A stretch of 64,000 bases of DNA, taken from NCBI GenBank assembly GCA_030685235.1, contig MU839148.1:62001-126000 (forward strand). Reading direction: 5' to 3'. Of this stretch, positions 36,301-46,542 are shown in pieces. The number at the start of each line of letters is the position of its first letter. Within the stretch, counting starts at the first letter, position 1. The notes below the pieces were generated by a model that worked only from the letters and a program-made list of their open reading frames with translations, made no database searches and was not told the DNA's origin. The stretch comes from Copromyces sp. CBS 386.78 (Eukaryota; Ascomycota; Sordariomycetes; Sordariales; Sordariaceae). Made by a program: the position numbers and the translations under genes.

Positions 36301-37591
36301 GCAGGTTGTCGGCACCATTTACACGCTTTGCAAGGACCAGCATGGTTGCCGTTACCTACAGAAGAAGCTGGACGATCGTAACGAGGAACAGATTCACATG
36401 ATCTGGCTTGAGACCAACCAACATGTGATCGAGCTGATGACCGATCCCTTCGGCAACTACCTCTGCCAGAAGCTGCTCGAGCTCTGCAGCGAAGACGAGC
36501 GTACTGTCCTCATTCGAAATGCAACATCCGACATGGTCCGCATCGCGTTGAATGCTCACGGCACTCGAGCACTCCAGAAGATGATCGATTCCGTCAGCTC
36601 GCCCATCCAGATCAACCTTATCATCGAGGCTCTTCGCAACCGCGTCGTTGAGCTTATTCAAGATCTTAACGGCAACCACGTCATTCAGAAATGTCTGAAC
36701 AAGCTCAATGCCACCGATGCCAGCTTCATCTTTGATGCCGTTGGACAAAACTGCGTTGAAGTCGGCACTCATCGCCACGGCTGTTGCGTTCTTCAGCGTT
36801 GCATTGATCATGCCGATGGATCTAAGAAGACTTGGCTTATTGAGCGTATCACGGCGAACGCAGTTACCCTGGTTCAGGATCCCTTTGGCAACTACGTTGT
36901 TCAGTACATCATCGACTTGAACGAGCCGAGTTTTACTGAGCCCCTTGTACGCCAGTTCCTCGGCCGGATTCCCCAGCTTTCGAAGCATAAGTTCAGCTCC
37001 AATGTGGTTGAGAAGTGCCTGCGTTGCGCTTCTCCTGACTCCAGGGACATGATCGTGGGTGAGATTATGTCGCAGAATGAGATCAAGCAGCTTATGCAAG
37101 ACTCGTATGGCAACTACGTTGTCCAAACTGCACTGGACTATGCCACCCCGGGAATGAAGCACCAGCTGGTTGAGGCTATCCGTCCTCATCTGCCTGCTGT
37201 CCGCGCGACTCCCTACGGCCGACGCATCCAGGCTAAGGTTCAGACTTACGATAACCAAATCCAGAGCGGCGCGAGCACCAGCGGTCAAGCGACTCCTGCG
37301 GATCCGGCAAGCGGCCAAATTCCTCTCCGCCCTGCGCAACACAACCGTGCCATGTCCAACAACACGTCAATCCTTACTACTGGAGGACTAGGAAATGGCG
37401 CGAACGGCATCAACGGCGGCGGCAACGGACGTCCCCTGGGAACCGTTTTCCCCGCAAGCAACATGATCACGGTTCCTCCTCCTGCGTCGCAGTCTCAGAT
37501 CCAGGCCATTCACCCTCAGAACGCCAACCAGCAGCAGCAGTTTTCTCCCGTCGGCGGCGCTCCGGCCGAGAATGGCCAGAACTGGGTCTAA
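33378..37591 (+). CDS. PUF (Pumilio) family RNA-binding protein
   Basis: Sequence-specific binder of mRNA 3' untranslated regions that usually promotes decay or silencing. Exons 33378-33569, 33769-34193, 34703-34901, 35354-36215 and 36270-37591; 999 residues. The last intron (36216-36269, 54 bp) is stop-free and in frame, but has a GTGAGC donor, a CTGCTAAC branch point and a GGCAG acceptor, so I splice it. Residues 65-108 are a charged coiled coil. The N-terminal half is otherwise low-complexity. Eight PUF repeats span about 565-895 with base-reading segments CRYLQ, NYLCQ, TRALQ, NHVIQ, CCVLQ, NYVVQ, SNVVE and NYVVQ. By the PUF code this predicts a target UGUAUNUA. The tail is Gly/Asn/Gln-rich. 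Repeat 3 (TRALQ) suggests the Puf4/Mpt5 class rather than Puf3. Confidence 0.92.
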
Positions 37592-39660
37592 GCAGCGGAT
37601 GCGATGCGATGCGTCTTGGCAAGGAAGACGGCAAAAAGGTGTGCATTGTATGATGAGAGATGAGATACATTTCCAACGGCATGGCTTTCACTTATCCACC
37701 GGCTTGGGTTCGGAGTTTCCTCCACGGACGGCTCTGACCTTGTTTGTCTCTTACTGCCGTTAACGGTGCTGGGCAAGGTTTCCAACAAATAAATAATTTG
37801 CCAAGATAAAGAGACGAGAGAGATCTTTTTTCCTTCTTCTTTTTCTGATATGATCTGATCTGACCTGGTATTATCGGTAACGTTCATACTGGTACTGGGG
37901 AACGATTTTTTATTTATTAGCGAAATGTGTTTCGGACAGACGACGTTGGCGAACTAAAATGAAAGAGGGAGACAGAAAGAGAAAAGATTTCTTCGAGCTT
38001 AAGCAATCTTTATTTTTTTATTTTTTTGCTTGGTTGTACACTACGTATCTCAAGCTCGAATCTCAAATCTCGATGGTAGGAAGATGGGGAGGTACGATAG
38101 GTAGCGTTCGGTCAGGTTGCCATACGTAGCATAGAGCTTTTCAAGGTTAATATTCGAAACTTCCGTTCCGTTGGTTCCTACTTTTTTGGGTTGTCGTCTT
38201 GTCGGGAAATCTCTCCGTGACTCGTGTTACACATCTCTGAAATTTACATGGTGTTGCCACTTGCTTGAGTTGTAGTTCTAGACTTCGCTTCCAACCAAAC
38301 AGACACACACACTATTTTGGACTTCACTGGGCTGCTACAATCTGGTGTTGCCCTTTTCTTAGGCCAGGTGTAGTCATTCATGGGGGACACTCTCCCATCG
38401 CACACATATACAAATACGAGCGAAGAGAGGTCAATTGATAGCTGGCGTACGGGACTCATATGTAGGTAACATATTCACCGCGTAGGAGAAGAAAGGTTCC
38501 AGGCTGAGATAGGATGGATTTGCCTTCAGCAGAACAAGCTTGAAACTCACTGGTTGATCCGCCCATTTGACGACATGGTCATGTGCAGCACCCGTATCGT
38601 GAACATCACCACCGTAAACATATCTATTCATGTATCTGATAAAGAACAACGGAACCCCGGGCGTGATACAACGGGTCCTTGGGCAAAAAGGTGGGTTTAT
38701 CACGACTGTGAAACTGAGTGGATGACCTCTGATAACAAAAATCAAAAGGCCATCAGTAAGCAGGAAACAAACGCGTCGGAGCATGGTATCTACATTCCTC
38801 TTTTTCGTTGTCCACGTCCATCATATAAATGAGTGCCAGTCAGCATAGTGAAAAAAAGAGAGGCAAAGGAAGGATAGTAGAGAGTGACTGACTTGAGTGT
38901 CGGCATACCGCAAAGGTGGTGCCGTTATCCATCATTGTTCTACAGACCATGTTGACATTGTTGGTCTAAAGAAGAGGACTTTCTCGTACATATGCGAAGA
39001 TAACGATCACTCGCTCGAAAAGTTAATATCACCTAGCAACTCATTCATTCTTCGCCTCAGAATCTGCTCCTTTACCCGCTTCGTCGCCACCGCACTCGCT
39101 GACGAAGGAGAAGTCTAGAACACGCAAAAAGAATTTGACGGAGAAGAGCATTCGACGAAAAGGGTTTGGTCACCGGAATCGGGGAAGCCATTAGAATCGA
39201 AGATTGACCATCTTGAAGCTTGTGAAATTGATTCGAGCACCGGAACCAGAACACCGTCACTTGGAAAGGAAGAATCCGTCCATAAGTGAAGTCCACTCGA
39301 TTCATTGACAGCGAATTGTAAGAGACAAAAATATGGGAATCACAAAGTACGATGATCATCAGAATGTCATTAAAAGGACAAGGTATCATATGCAGCACCC
39401 GAAAATGCGTTCAGTAGTCCATTTTGGTGAGCTAGCTGGATTTTCCACAACTCCATGCCAACGTTTCACCCTTCTTTGCGTTGTGTCCCAGCGATGATTT
39501 GCAATCAAGAAATCGTCGCTGTTGACGAGACCATGAAGAGGAGCAGGACAACCAGAAGTTCCCTTGATTCCCAAAGACCCAGCCAAGGAGGGTGCCAATG
39601 AGCAGAACAGCCGGAGCCAGCACCAGATCCCGTAGACTACGGACCTCGTGGGCGACCCAT
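37592..39660. other. Intergenic region between convergent PUF and eL15 genes
   Basis: About 2.1 kb. It holds the PUF 3' untranslated region (AT-rich, with T runs near 38,010) and the eL15 3' flank. No coding region supported. Confidence 0.6.
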
Positions 39661-40590
39661 TTACCGGTAGCGCCAGAGGGAGAGGGTGTTGTGGCGCTTC
39701 CAGGTCTTTCTGCGACCAGCGCGGGTCTTGTTGTAACGGTGACCCTTGTTGAGACCGCGCGAGCGCTTGCCGGTGGAGGTAAGGCCACGGGACTCGCGGT
39801 GCTTGTGGACGGGGTTGACGATCCAGTTGATGCGGGGATCGCGGCGGATGGCCTTGTGCTGGGGGTCGACAAGGATAACCTCGTAGTACTTGTAGGTGGA
39901 GTCCTGGTTGATCCAGTAGGAGTTGAGGACGCGGAGGTTGGCGCAGCGGCGGCCGACACGCTCCTCGGCGGTGGACTTGAGGGAGCGCTGGTACTTGAGC
40001 TGGTTCACACCCTGGTTGGTGGGCTTGCCTGTAGGGAGTTGTTAGCGAACTGGATTGGACACCATCGCAAACTCTGCTCTGGAGAAAACGTACCATAGGT
40101 GGCACCCTTAGGGACGGGCTTCTTGCGGCCACCGCGACGGACACGGACGCGGTAGATGACATAGCCCTGCTTGGCCTTGTAGCCGAGGCGGCGGGCCTTG
40201 TCGGGGCGGCTGGGTCTCGAGGCCCGGTGGATGACGTTCAACTGGCGAAGCTATATTGATGCACTCTCAGCAAATGTTCAACGAGTGTATAGCAAGAACG
40301 GTGGCTCGAAAAAATTCGGCGCGGTCCCCCAGATTGACAGAAACGAGTGTATGAGTGAGTTCGCGGGGGCGGATGAATCCTCTCGTAGAACTCGCTCTCC
40401 CACTGTTCCCATCAAACAGGTTCTCTCGCCAAAAATGGCCGACCGTCCACAAATATTCTTCGGCAACCGTTCTCGATCGGTGGATGCTTTTGTTTCAACT
40501 AACCTCCCAGCAGCGAACGCGAAGAAGGAAGCGAACGACGTCGCTCTGCTTCTTCTTCTGAAGCTCTTCGAGGTATTTGAGGGCACCCAT
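39661..40590 (-). CDS. rpl15: 60S ribosomal protein eL15
   Basis: Core component of the large ribosomal subunit. Exons 40590-40504, 40250-40094, 40028-39661; 203 residues, the usual length. It begins [10 protein letters not shown], a fully typical N terminus, although the first exon encodes only 29 residues and is separated by a 253-bp intron. Other family blocks: [20 protein letters not shown] (spanning the first junction), [40 protein letters not shown], and the basic C terminus ending [13 protein letters not shown] long first intron close to the start codon is common in fungal ribosomal protein genes. A Tbf1-type AGCCCTAA site lies about 255 bp upstream. Confidence 0.97.
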
Positions 40591-40844
40591 TTTGACTCTG
40601 CAAACACCAAATGTCGTCGGTCAGTCGCTGGCTGCAAAAAAAAAGAAGAAGGACAAAAGGAGCGACAAGATTACTACTCTTGCGAAAAGAGAGTAAAGCG
40701 GGTTCGACAGCGGACGGAAAATGATAAAGGCGCGTACGTACCAGACCCCGAGGTTGATTCCTGCGTTAGTGAAGTCGACGGAAAGATCACCAGCGGAAAG
40801 TTCAAAAATTTCGAGGAATTGGGTGTTGTGAGGGAGAGGAGCAA

Positions 40845-40852
40845 AGCCCTAA
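40845..40852 (+). promoter_or_regulatory. AGCCCTAA (Tbf1-type) site upstream of eL15
   Basis: Perfect match to ARCCCTAA, the telomere-like Tbf1 site found in ribosomal protein promoters of many non-Saccharomyces fungi. It lies 255 bp before the eL15 start, in the expected place. One 8-mer can occur by chance. Confidence 0.55.
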
Positions 40853-41228
40853 CTGCGTGCCGCCTGGCAACTAGTCCTGATTGGGTTAGCTCAAAGTGGC
40901 TCGTGCACTTCGGTCCCACTTTAAATCCGAAGTCTTGGCGACATCAACTACACTTCCGCCAAGACGTGCACTTTTGGCAGGGGGCAACGCCATTCACGAC
41001 GGAAAATTGGTCATGCATGTGTCCGTCATGCTCAAGATACTACCAATGCACAGAGTTCCAAAACTTCGCCAGTTCAAGCAGCATCCTCCACATCGCTGCC
41101 TTGACAGGGTTCCTCTTGTCGATGGCCTCCAGACAATGACATGATCCTACGAACAACAGAAAATCATCATGTTCAAGTCCTCGATACCTCATAAGCTCCT
41201 ACATCCGCCTTCAGCATTTACCCTCACT

Positions 41229-42375
41229 CTACGGCGCAGTCCGAACAACAGCCGCCAAAGCCTTCACCTGAGCGTGTGCCACCCTCCCCCAAGTCTCCGT
41301 CTCTCCACTCTTCTTCGAATTGTCAAACAGTCCAACAGCAAGTGTCTCCGGCTCACTCAGCCCGCCTTCTTTCTCCCCATCCTTGGATGGACTATCATCA
41401 CTCTCAACATCAGGACTGATGATCCCCTCCACCAACTTCTCTCCGTACTTCCTCCCGTAGTCCAGCAACTGCCGCATCTTCTGGTAGTCCTGCCCCCAGA
41501 TCTCTCGTGGCGCAGTTGGGTTGTGCTGCTGCGAGTCTCTATCGGCTAGTTGGTGGCGTTGGAGGATGTCGCAACATATCTTGGTAAGTTGTTCCCCTTT
41601 GGTGAACAAAGGATTCATTTCCTTGATCCCATTGGGGTTCTTCGACTTGTCCTGTGTGGCTGCCTTCAGGGTCGCGTAGACTTTGCGGAAATCTTCCTCG
41701 TCGTTCGTCTGGACGTTGTGTCTTGGAGGGAGAGGGGCGTTAGTGTTGCACTTTGTGATCATCTGGATGCTTTTTTGATTCGAGCTTCGCCCCAGCTGAA
41801 AATGAGACCATAGAAGGAAGCGCCTGGACTTACAACTCCCGCTTAAACTCCGCTAAACTCTCGTCCGCTTGACTTTGACTCTCCAACAACTCCGCCTTGA
41901 AGCCCTTCAGGAACCCCTTAGCCTGCTGGTTCTGCTCCATCAAGTACTCTTCGACGGTCGCCGGCTGTGTATTGCGAGGCTTGCTCCGTTTGCTGCGCAA
42001 GATCCAAAGGGTCAGTCAGTTATCATGCCCATGTCTGGTAACCGTGATGGGAGCCAGCGACTCGCACCCATTAGTATCGTGTCTGGAGGTCAAAACTTAC
42101 CGATTAATATTCGCAACCTGAACCTGTGGGGCATCCCCACTGTCATCCTCATCCTCCTCGTCATCAGGCTCTTGTCCACGACTAGTACTAGTTCGCGCCG
42201 GCTGGCTCTGGGTCTTCCGTGCCCGCTTCACGGGTCGTTTCGGTGCAGCAGTAGGTTTCTTGTCGTCGGTGTCATCGGTATCTAGGAGAGACAAGGCGGC
42301 CCGCTTCGGAGCTGGAGGCTGTTTGTTTTGCGTAGCTCGCCCATTTGCGGCGCTCATTCTTCTTTTAGGGGGCAT
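41229..42375 (-). CDS. Unknown protein with basic N terminus and coiled-coil centre
   Basis: Exons 42375-42101, 41992-41834, 41721-41229; 308 residues. Both introns have GTAAGT donors; the second has an ACTAAC branch point just before CCAAG. The start MPPKRRM was chosen over an in-frame ATG 66 bp upstream because it has A at -3 and begins a nuclear-type basic region. Residues 1-90 are Lys/Arg/Pro-rich with KRPVKRARK, then acidic (DDEEDEDD). About 100-170 is helical and probably coiled coil (YLMEQNQQAKGFLKGFKAELLE in parts). The remainder is mixed, with a Ser/Asp/Glu-rich linker near 265. I recognise no family; a nuclear protein is a guess from composition. Confidence 0.75.
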
Positions 42376-43742
42376 GTTTACAAGTACGAGGAGCAATGGC
42401 TGTTGAAGATGTTGAAGACGGTTTGGAGGGTGAGAGAACAACAGGGGCGGAGTGGCTCGACTGGCTGTGTGGAAGAGCTCAGGCTTCCCGCAAATTCCAC
42501 AACGACAATGGGAGGGGGAGAATTTCGATCATGGGTCACATATCTTTGGTGGCCTTGTTGGGGTTGGCCTGTGTCCATCCTTCGTTCCTTCCTCATTCAT
42601 CCGGGTGGGAGTTCACTCTTGACATCTTGGGAGGGAAGGAACGATTCGGCCATCGAGCACCCGACGCAAACACTGAATTTGTAGTCTCGAAAAACACCCC
42701 GCTTGTTCGGTACGCTCACTTTATCTTGATACGTATGCGTAACACATAAATCACCTTCAACGAAGTATAAGGGCGAGATAGTGGTTGAAAGGAGCCAAAC
42801 GAGTACTTGTAAACTTTACGGACTACACTAACGTGGAAAAAAAAAGCCCTGTGAAGATGTACCAATTCTTTGCCATAACCCGTCTGTATCCCATGACATG
42901 ATGCCCTTTATCCTATACAACAGTAGTTCCGCTCTGTCGTATCTAACAAATTATGATCCATGATATCTCGCCTGTCCCGGAGTTGGAAAAAGCCGTTGCA
43001 ACGCTGAACTCTTTGATGCCTCTTTTCGCTGTTGTTTTTGCGTCTGTCTGTTTGTTTGGGGTTTTTTTTTTTTCTTCTTTTTTCTTTTTTTTCCGTTGCG
43101 TGTCTATGCTGCCATCAATTTCTTACCGCTTCACCAATGGAAAATATGTCGGAACCCCTGGGGGCATCCATCATGAAACACGAATGGCGGCTAATTCCGC
43201 GACACCCCGTGGAGAAAAGAAGGTAGTGAACAGGTGTGAAAATGAATAAGAAACAAGTGTGAATGGACGAAAGTAGTACCTCAGCTATCTTCGTCTGTGA
43301 TCCTCCCCAAGCAAAGTATTATCTCGGTCATGTCGTGAAATAAGCAGAGCTGAAACGTCCAATCCCGTACAATGTCTCTTTGCGTCTGTCTGTCTGTCTG
43401 TCTGTCGTCTTTCTTTCTTGCGGTCTGTCTATCATTTTTTGTTTCAACTCCGTCCGTGCAAGAACAAAAGAAGGTCGTGTATCAGTCTTTAGCCTCCATG
43501 TCATCCTAAGCCATAAACAACAGTCAACGCGCTGAACGAAGATGGCTGACTGTAGTAGTGTCGCGAAATAATCTGACAAATATCATGGTCATGTGGTGGA
43601 GATCTGGTCCATCTGCGACCACTTCGATGTGCTGTCCCTGGGTCTCATATACCGGTTCCCTCCCGTGTTCGGTCTCCGTCTTCGAAGATGCAAACCATCC
43701 CAAATCTGGAAAAGAGGTAGCCAGAGATACCTCGAAGGGATA
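42376..43742. other. Intergenic region
   Basis: About 1.37 kb with the promoter of the gene at 41229-42375 and the 3' flank of the PSP1-domain gene. It contains a T-rich tract near 43,063-43,092 and a (TCTG)n tract at 43385-43406. No gene recognised. Confidence 0.55.
43385..43406. repeat. (TCTG)n microsatellite, about 5 units
   Basis: Direct reading of the sequence; uninterrupted. Confidence 0.9.
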
Positions 43743-46542
43743 TCAACGGGGGTTCGAGTTGAGGGAAAGGCCTTGGAACGCTGTTGCCCAGTCTGCCTGT
43801 GTCCCTTGTGCAGAGCCTATCGGCTCATGTTGTCCAGAGTTTGCCTGGGGTGTTGGGTATCGCGGTCGTGCAGAATAGTCTACCGCCGGTGGAAAACCAC
43901 CTGCCGTGTAAGTATCGGCATTCGGCATCATACCCGGCACAGCGTATGATACTCCTCCGGGTCCGGGTCTCGAGGCGGCCCCAAACGGCACGTAAGAATT
44001 CCAGGGATAAGTTTGCAAAGAGTAACCAGATCCTGGCGCCATTGCCCGGTCAGGGGTGAAGGCGCCTGGAAACGCTCCCTGCATATTCCGCCCTGCCTGT
44101 CCAGCAGCAGTGTAAACGCTTTGTTGGTCTTGTTGTTGCGTGTTCTGGCGGCGTTCCGCTGCTGCAGAGGCGCGGCTAACACCGACAGCCCCGGGGCCGA
44201 TTCCGCTGGGCGCCTGTAGACCAAGGGTAGGGCTGGCAAAGGAGGCGGGGTTGATAGCCGACATCCAGATACGAGTTTTATAGATCTTGAAGAGATCGGT
44301 AACCAGGGAGTTGAAGTTAATGTATGAGTCGGCGAAGTAGTAGAAGGTCAGCTTCTTCCAGTCCCTAGGTAGAGTTAGTAAACAATGCAGTAGCGGACAT
44401 TTCCACGTAGGTGACTTACATTTGGAACTCAGCATCCAAGATCTCCATGTTCAAGCCATGCTCCTTTACCTTTTGCATACACACTCGCTTGGCTTTGGCC
44501 TCATTTCCCTCCTTCTCTCTCAGAGCATGGATCTCGTGAGCCTGCGCCAGCCTCTTGATCAATTTCGGTTTCAGTTCTCCCGAGTTCGGCTCCTGCATGT
44601 GGTGTTGACCAGCGGGCCCCATGCCGCCAACGGCACTTCCTTGTAGGTTCGAAGCCGCCATAAGGCCAGCACCAACACCGTCTTGGGCCATTCCTGCGTT
44701 CTGAGAATACATCATGAGCCATTTATATTGCTCCTCGGCATAGTGCTCCTTGAGTTCCTTGGCAGTCTTCCAGTCAACGTTGTCCTTAGCAACAGTGCCC
44801 AGATCCGTGCCCCGGTCAGCTTCCACTATGACCAGGTCGCCAGGTTTTACGGTAAGCCCTGTGCCTTCCTGGATGTAGAAGACATCGGCTCTGGCACACT
44901 TGAAAAGAACAATGTAAAGGGGCTGGTCGTGTCGCGGCTGTGCTGCACCGTACATGTTGCGATGCGGTGAGTTGGGCCTATTGGCGTATGCATTGGGAAG
45001 CATAGAATATGGCGACGGAAACTGGTTGCCATAAGCCGACTGGGCGAGCGCATGCGAAGAACCACCGGTAAAGTAGTTTTGTACTAGAGCAAACGTTAGT
45101 GTTTGAGGAGGAGGAGAGGAATGGATGGACTGTTTGGTCGCACCTTGAGCAGCATTGGCCAGTGCCATAGCATCAGGATAACCAGGAGAAGCGTAGTCGG
45201 GCGCAGAATCATGAGGGCCGGTTTCGTGTGGCGCAATCCCTTCCCCAATAGAAGCAATGGAGTTCTGCCGAACTGGCACATCAGCAAACGAGTGCCTTCT
45301 GCTCTGCGGAATATCTCCCAGTCCGCCGAAGCCGAGGGAGGTTTGCCAGAGGGCCCTCTTTAGGTTGACGTTATCGACTTTCCTGTTATCCGCCATGTAA
45401 GGGGTGCGGTACGGGCCTACACCAAACTCGCTCATCCGTCTGGCCAGATTCCTCCTGCCCATGTCAGACCCATCGTTTGCCTCATCAAGCTCATCAACAG
45501 CAAAGTCTGATTCTTCGGGAACAGCCTCGTGGAGGTACGCGTTGCTCAACCCAAACACACTCGAGGTAGATGCCCGAGGTCTCAAGCGCGAGCTCTGATA
45601 CTGATTCTGCTGGCGCAGCATGGCGTTCTCGCGCATCAAAGACTCAATGGCCTTCGCTTCGGCGGACTGCTGCTGGCTGGCCCCTTGGAGAGAACCGGTA
45701 CTATCATCGTCATCGTCTTCATTTACTTTTCCAAGCATGGAGCCATCATTTGCCATCTCACTCAACATACTAGGCCGAGAAGGACGATGCTGCAAGCCAG
45801 GATGGCCTAGCGGGCGCGAACGACCGCCCAGAACCGTGGACGTAGGAACGGAAGGAAGAGATGTTTCCGGGTCAAGCTGCCCAACAGAATACGACTGCGA
45901 TCGATAAGTCTTGGGCGTAGGATGGAGAGGAATCGGGAATGGAATCTGAGGGTTTGGGACTGCATCCCTGGAGCCAGCCGACTGCTGAGCTAGCGCGTTA
46001 TCAAAGAACGAGCCGCCCGAGCTGCCAGGTGGTACGCCAGATGTCGGTGAAGGCAAAACTTCTGCTAAACGAGAAGGAGGGTTGTTCCTATCGTTCGTCC
46101 AGATTCCTGCACCCCATGTAGTGCTGAATGGACCCGGTCCAGCATGAGATCGGCCATGGACCGCAGAAGCAGCCGGATGGGTGCCCCAGGCACCGACCCC
46201 AGAGTCTACAGCTGGTGTGCTGGGGTGGGAAGTTGTGGGAGACATGGAGGTGCTCGCGAAGGATTCCTTGCGCTGGCGGGGGGGCGGCGGTGGTTGAGAC
46301 GTATCATTTAGCCAGGAGGCTCGGCGGACAGGTTGCTTGGGAGCTTGTGTTGATGTAGGCGGAGGCTCTTGACGGAGCGGGTCAACTTCATCGTCTGAAC
46401 TTGCTAAGGCTTCGGAGTCAGGAGTCGAACCCCGATTCAGCTTGTCAAGCAGTATCGCCTGGGTGCTCGGCATGCCCGGGGCGAAACTGCCCTGCCCTGC
46501 CTTTGCCTGTAAGGCAGGCTTACCTGTGCCAGAGCTCATCAT
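43743..46542 (-). CDS. PSP1 C-terminal domain protein
   Basis: Exons 46542-45144, 45083-44420, 44364-43743; 894 residues. The first intron (45143-45084, 60 bp) is stop-free and in frame, with a GTGCGA donor, ACTAAC branch point and CTCTAG acceptor. Removing it joins NAAQ directly to VQNYF. The N-terminal half (1-500) is low-complexity, rich in Ser, Pro and Gln, with PPPPPR and many SP/TP sites. The PSP1 domain spans about 519-724: YIVLFKCARADVFY, GDLVIVEADRGTDLG, then, after the second intron, DWKKLTFYYFADSYINFNSLVTDLFKIYKTRIWM (given here in family order, written in two halves: DWKKLTFYYFADSYINF and NSLVTDLFKIYKTRIWM). The Pro/Gly/Ala/Gln-rich tail follows. Yeast Psp1 was found as a suppressor of polymerase alpha mutants; the biochemical role is unclear. 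Confidence 0.88.
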
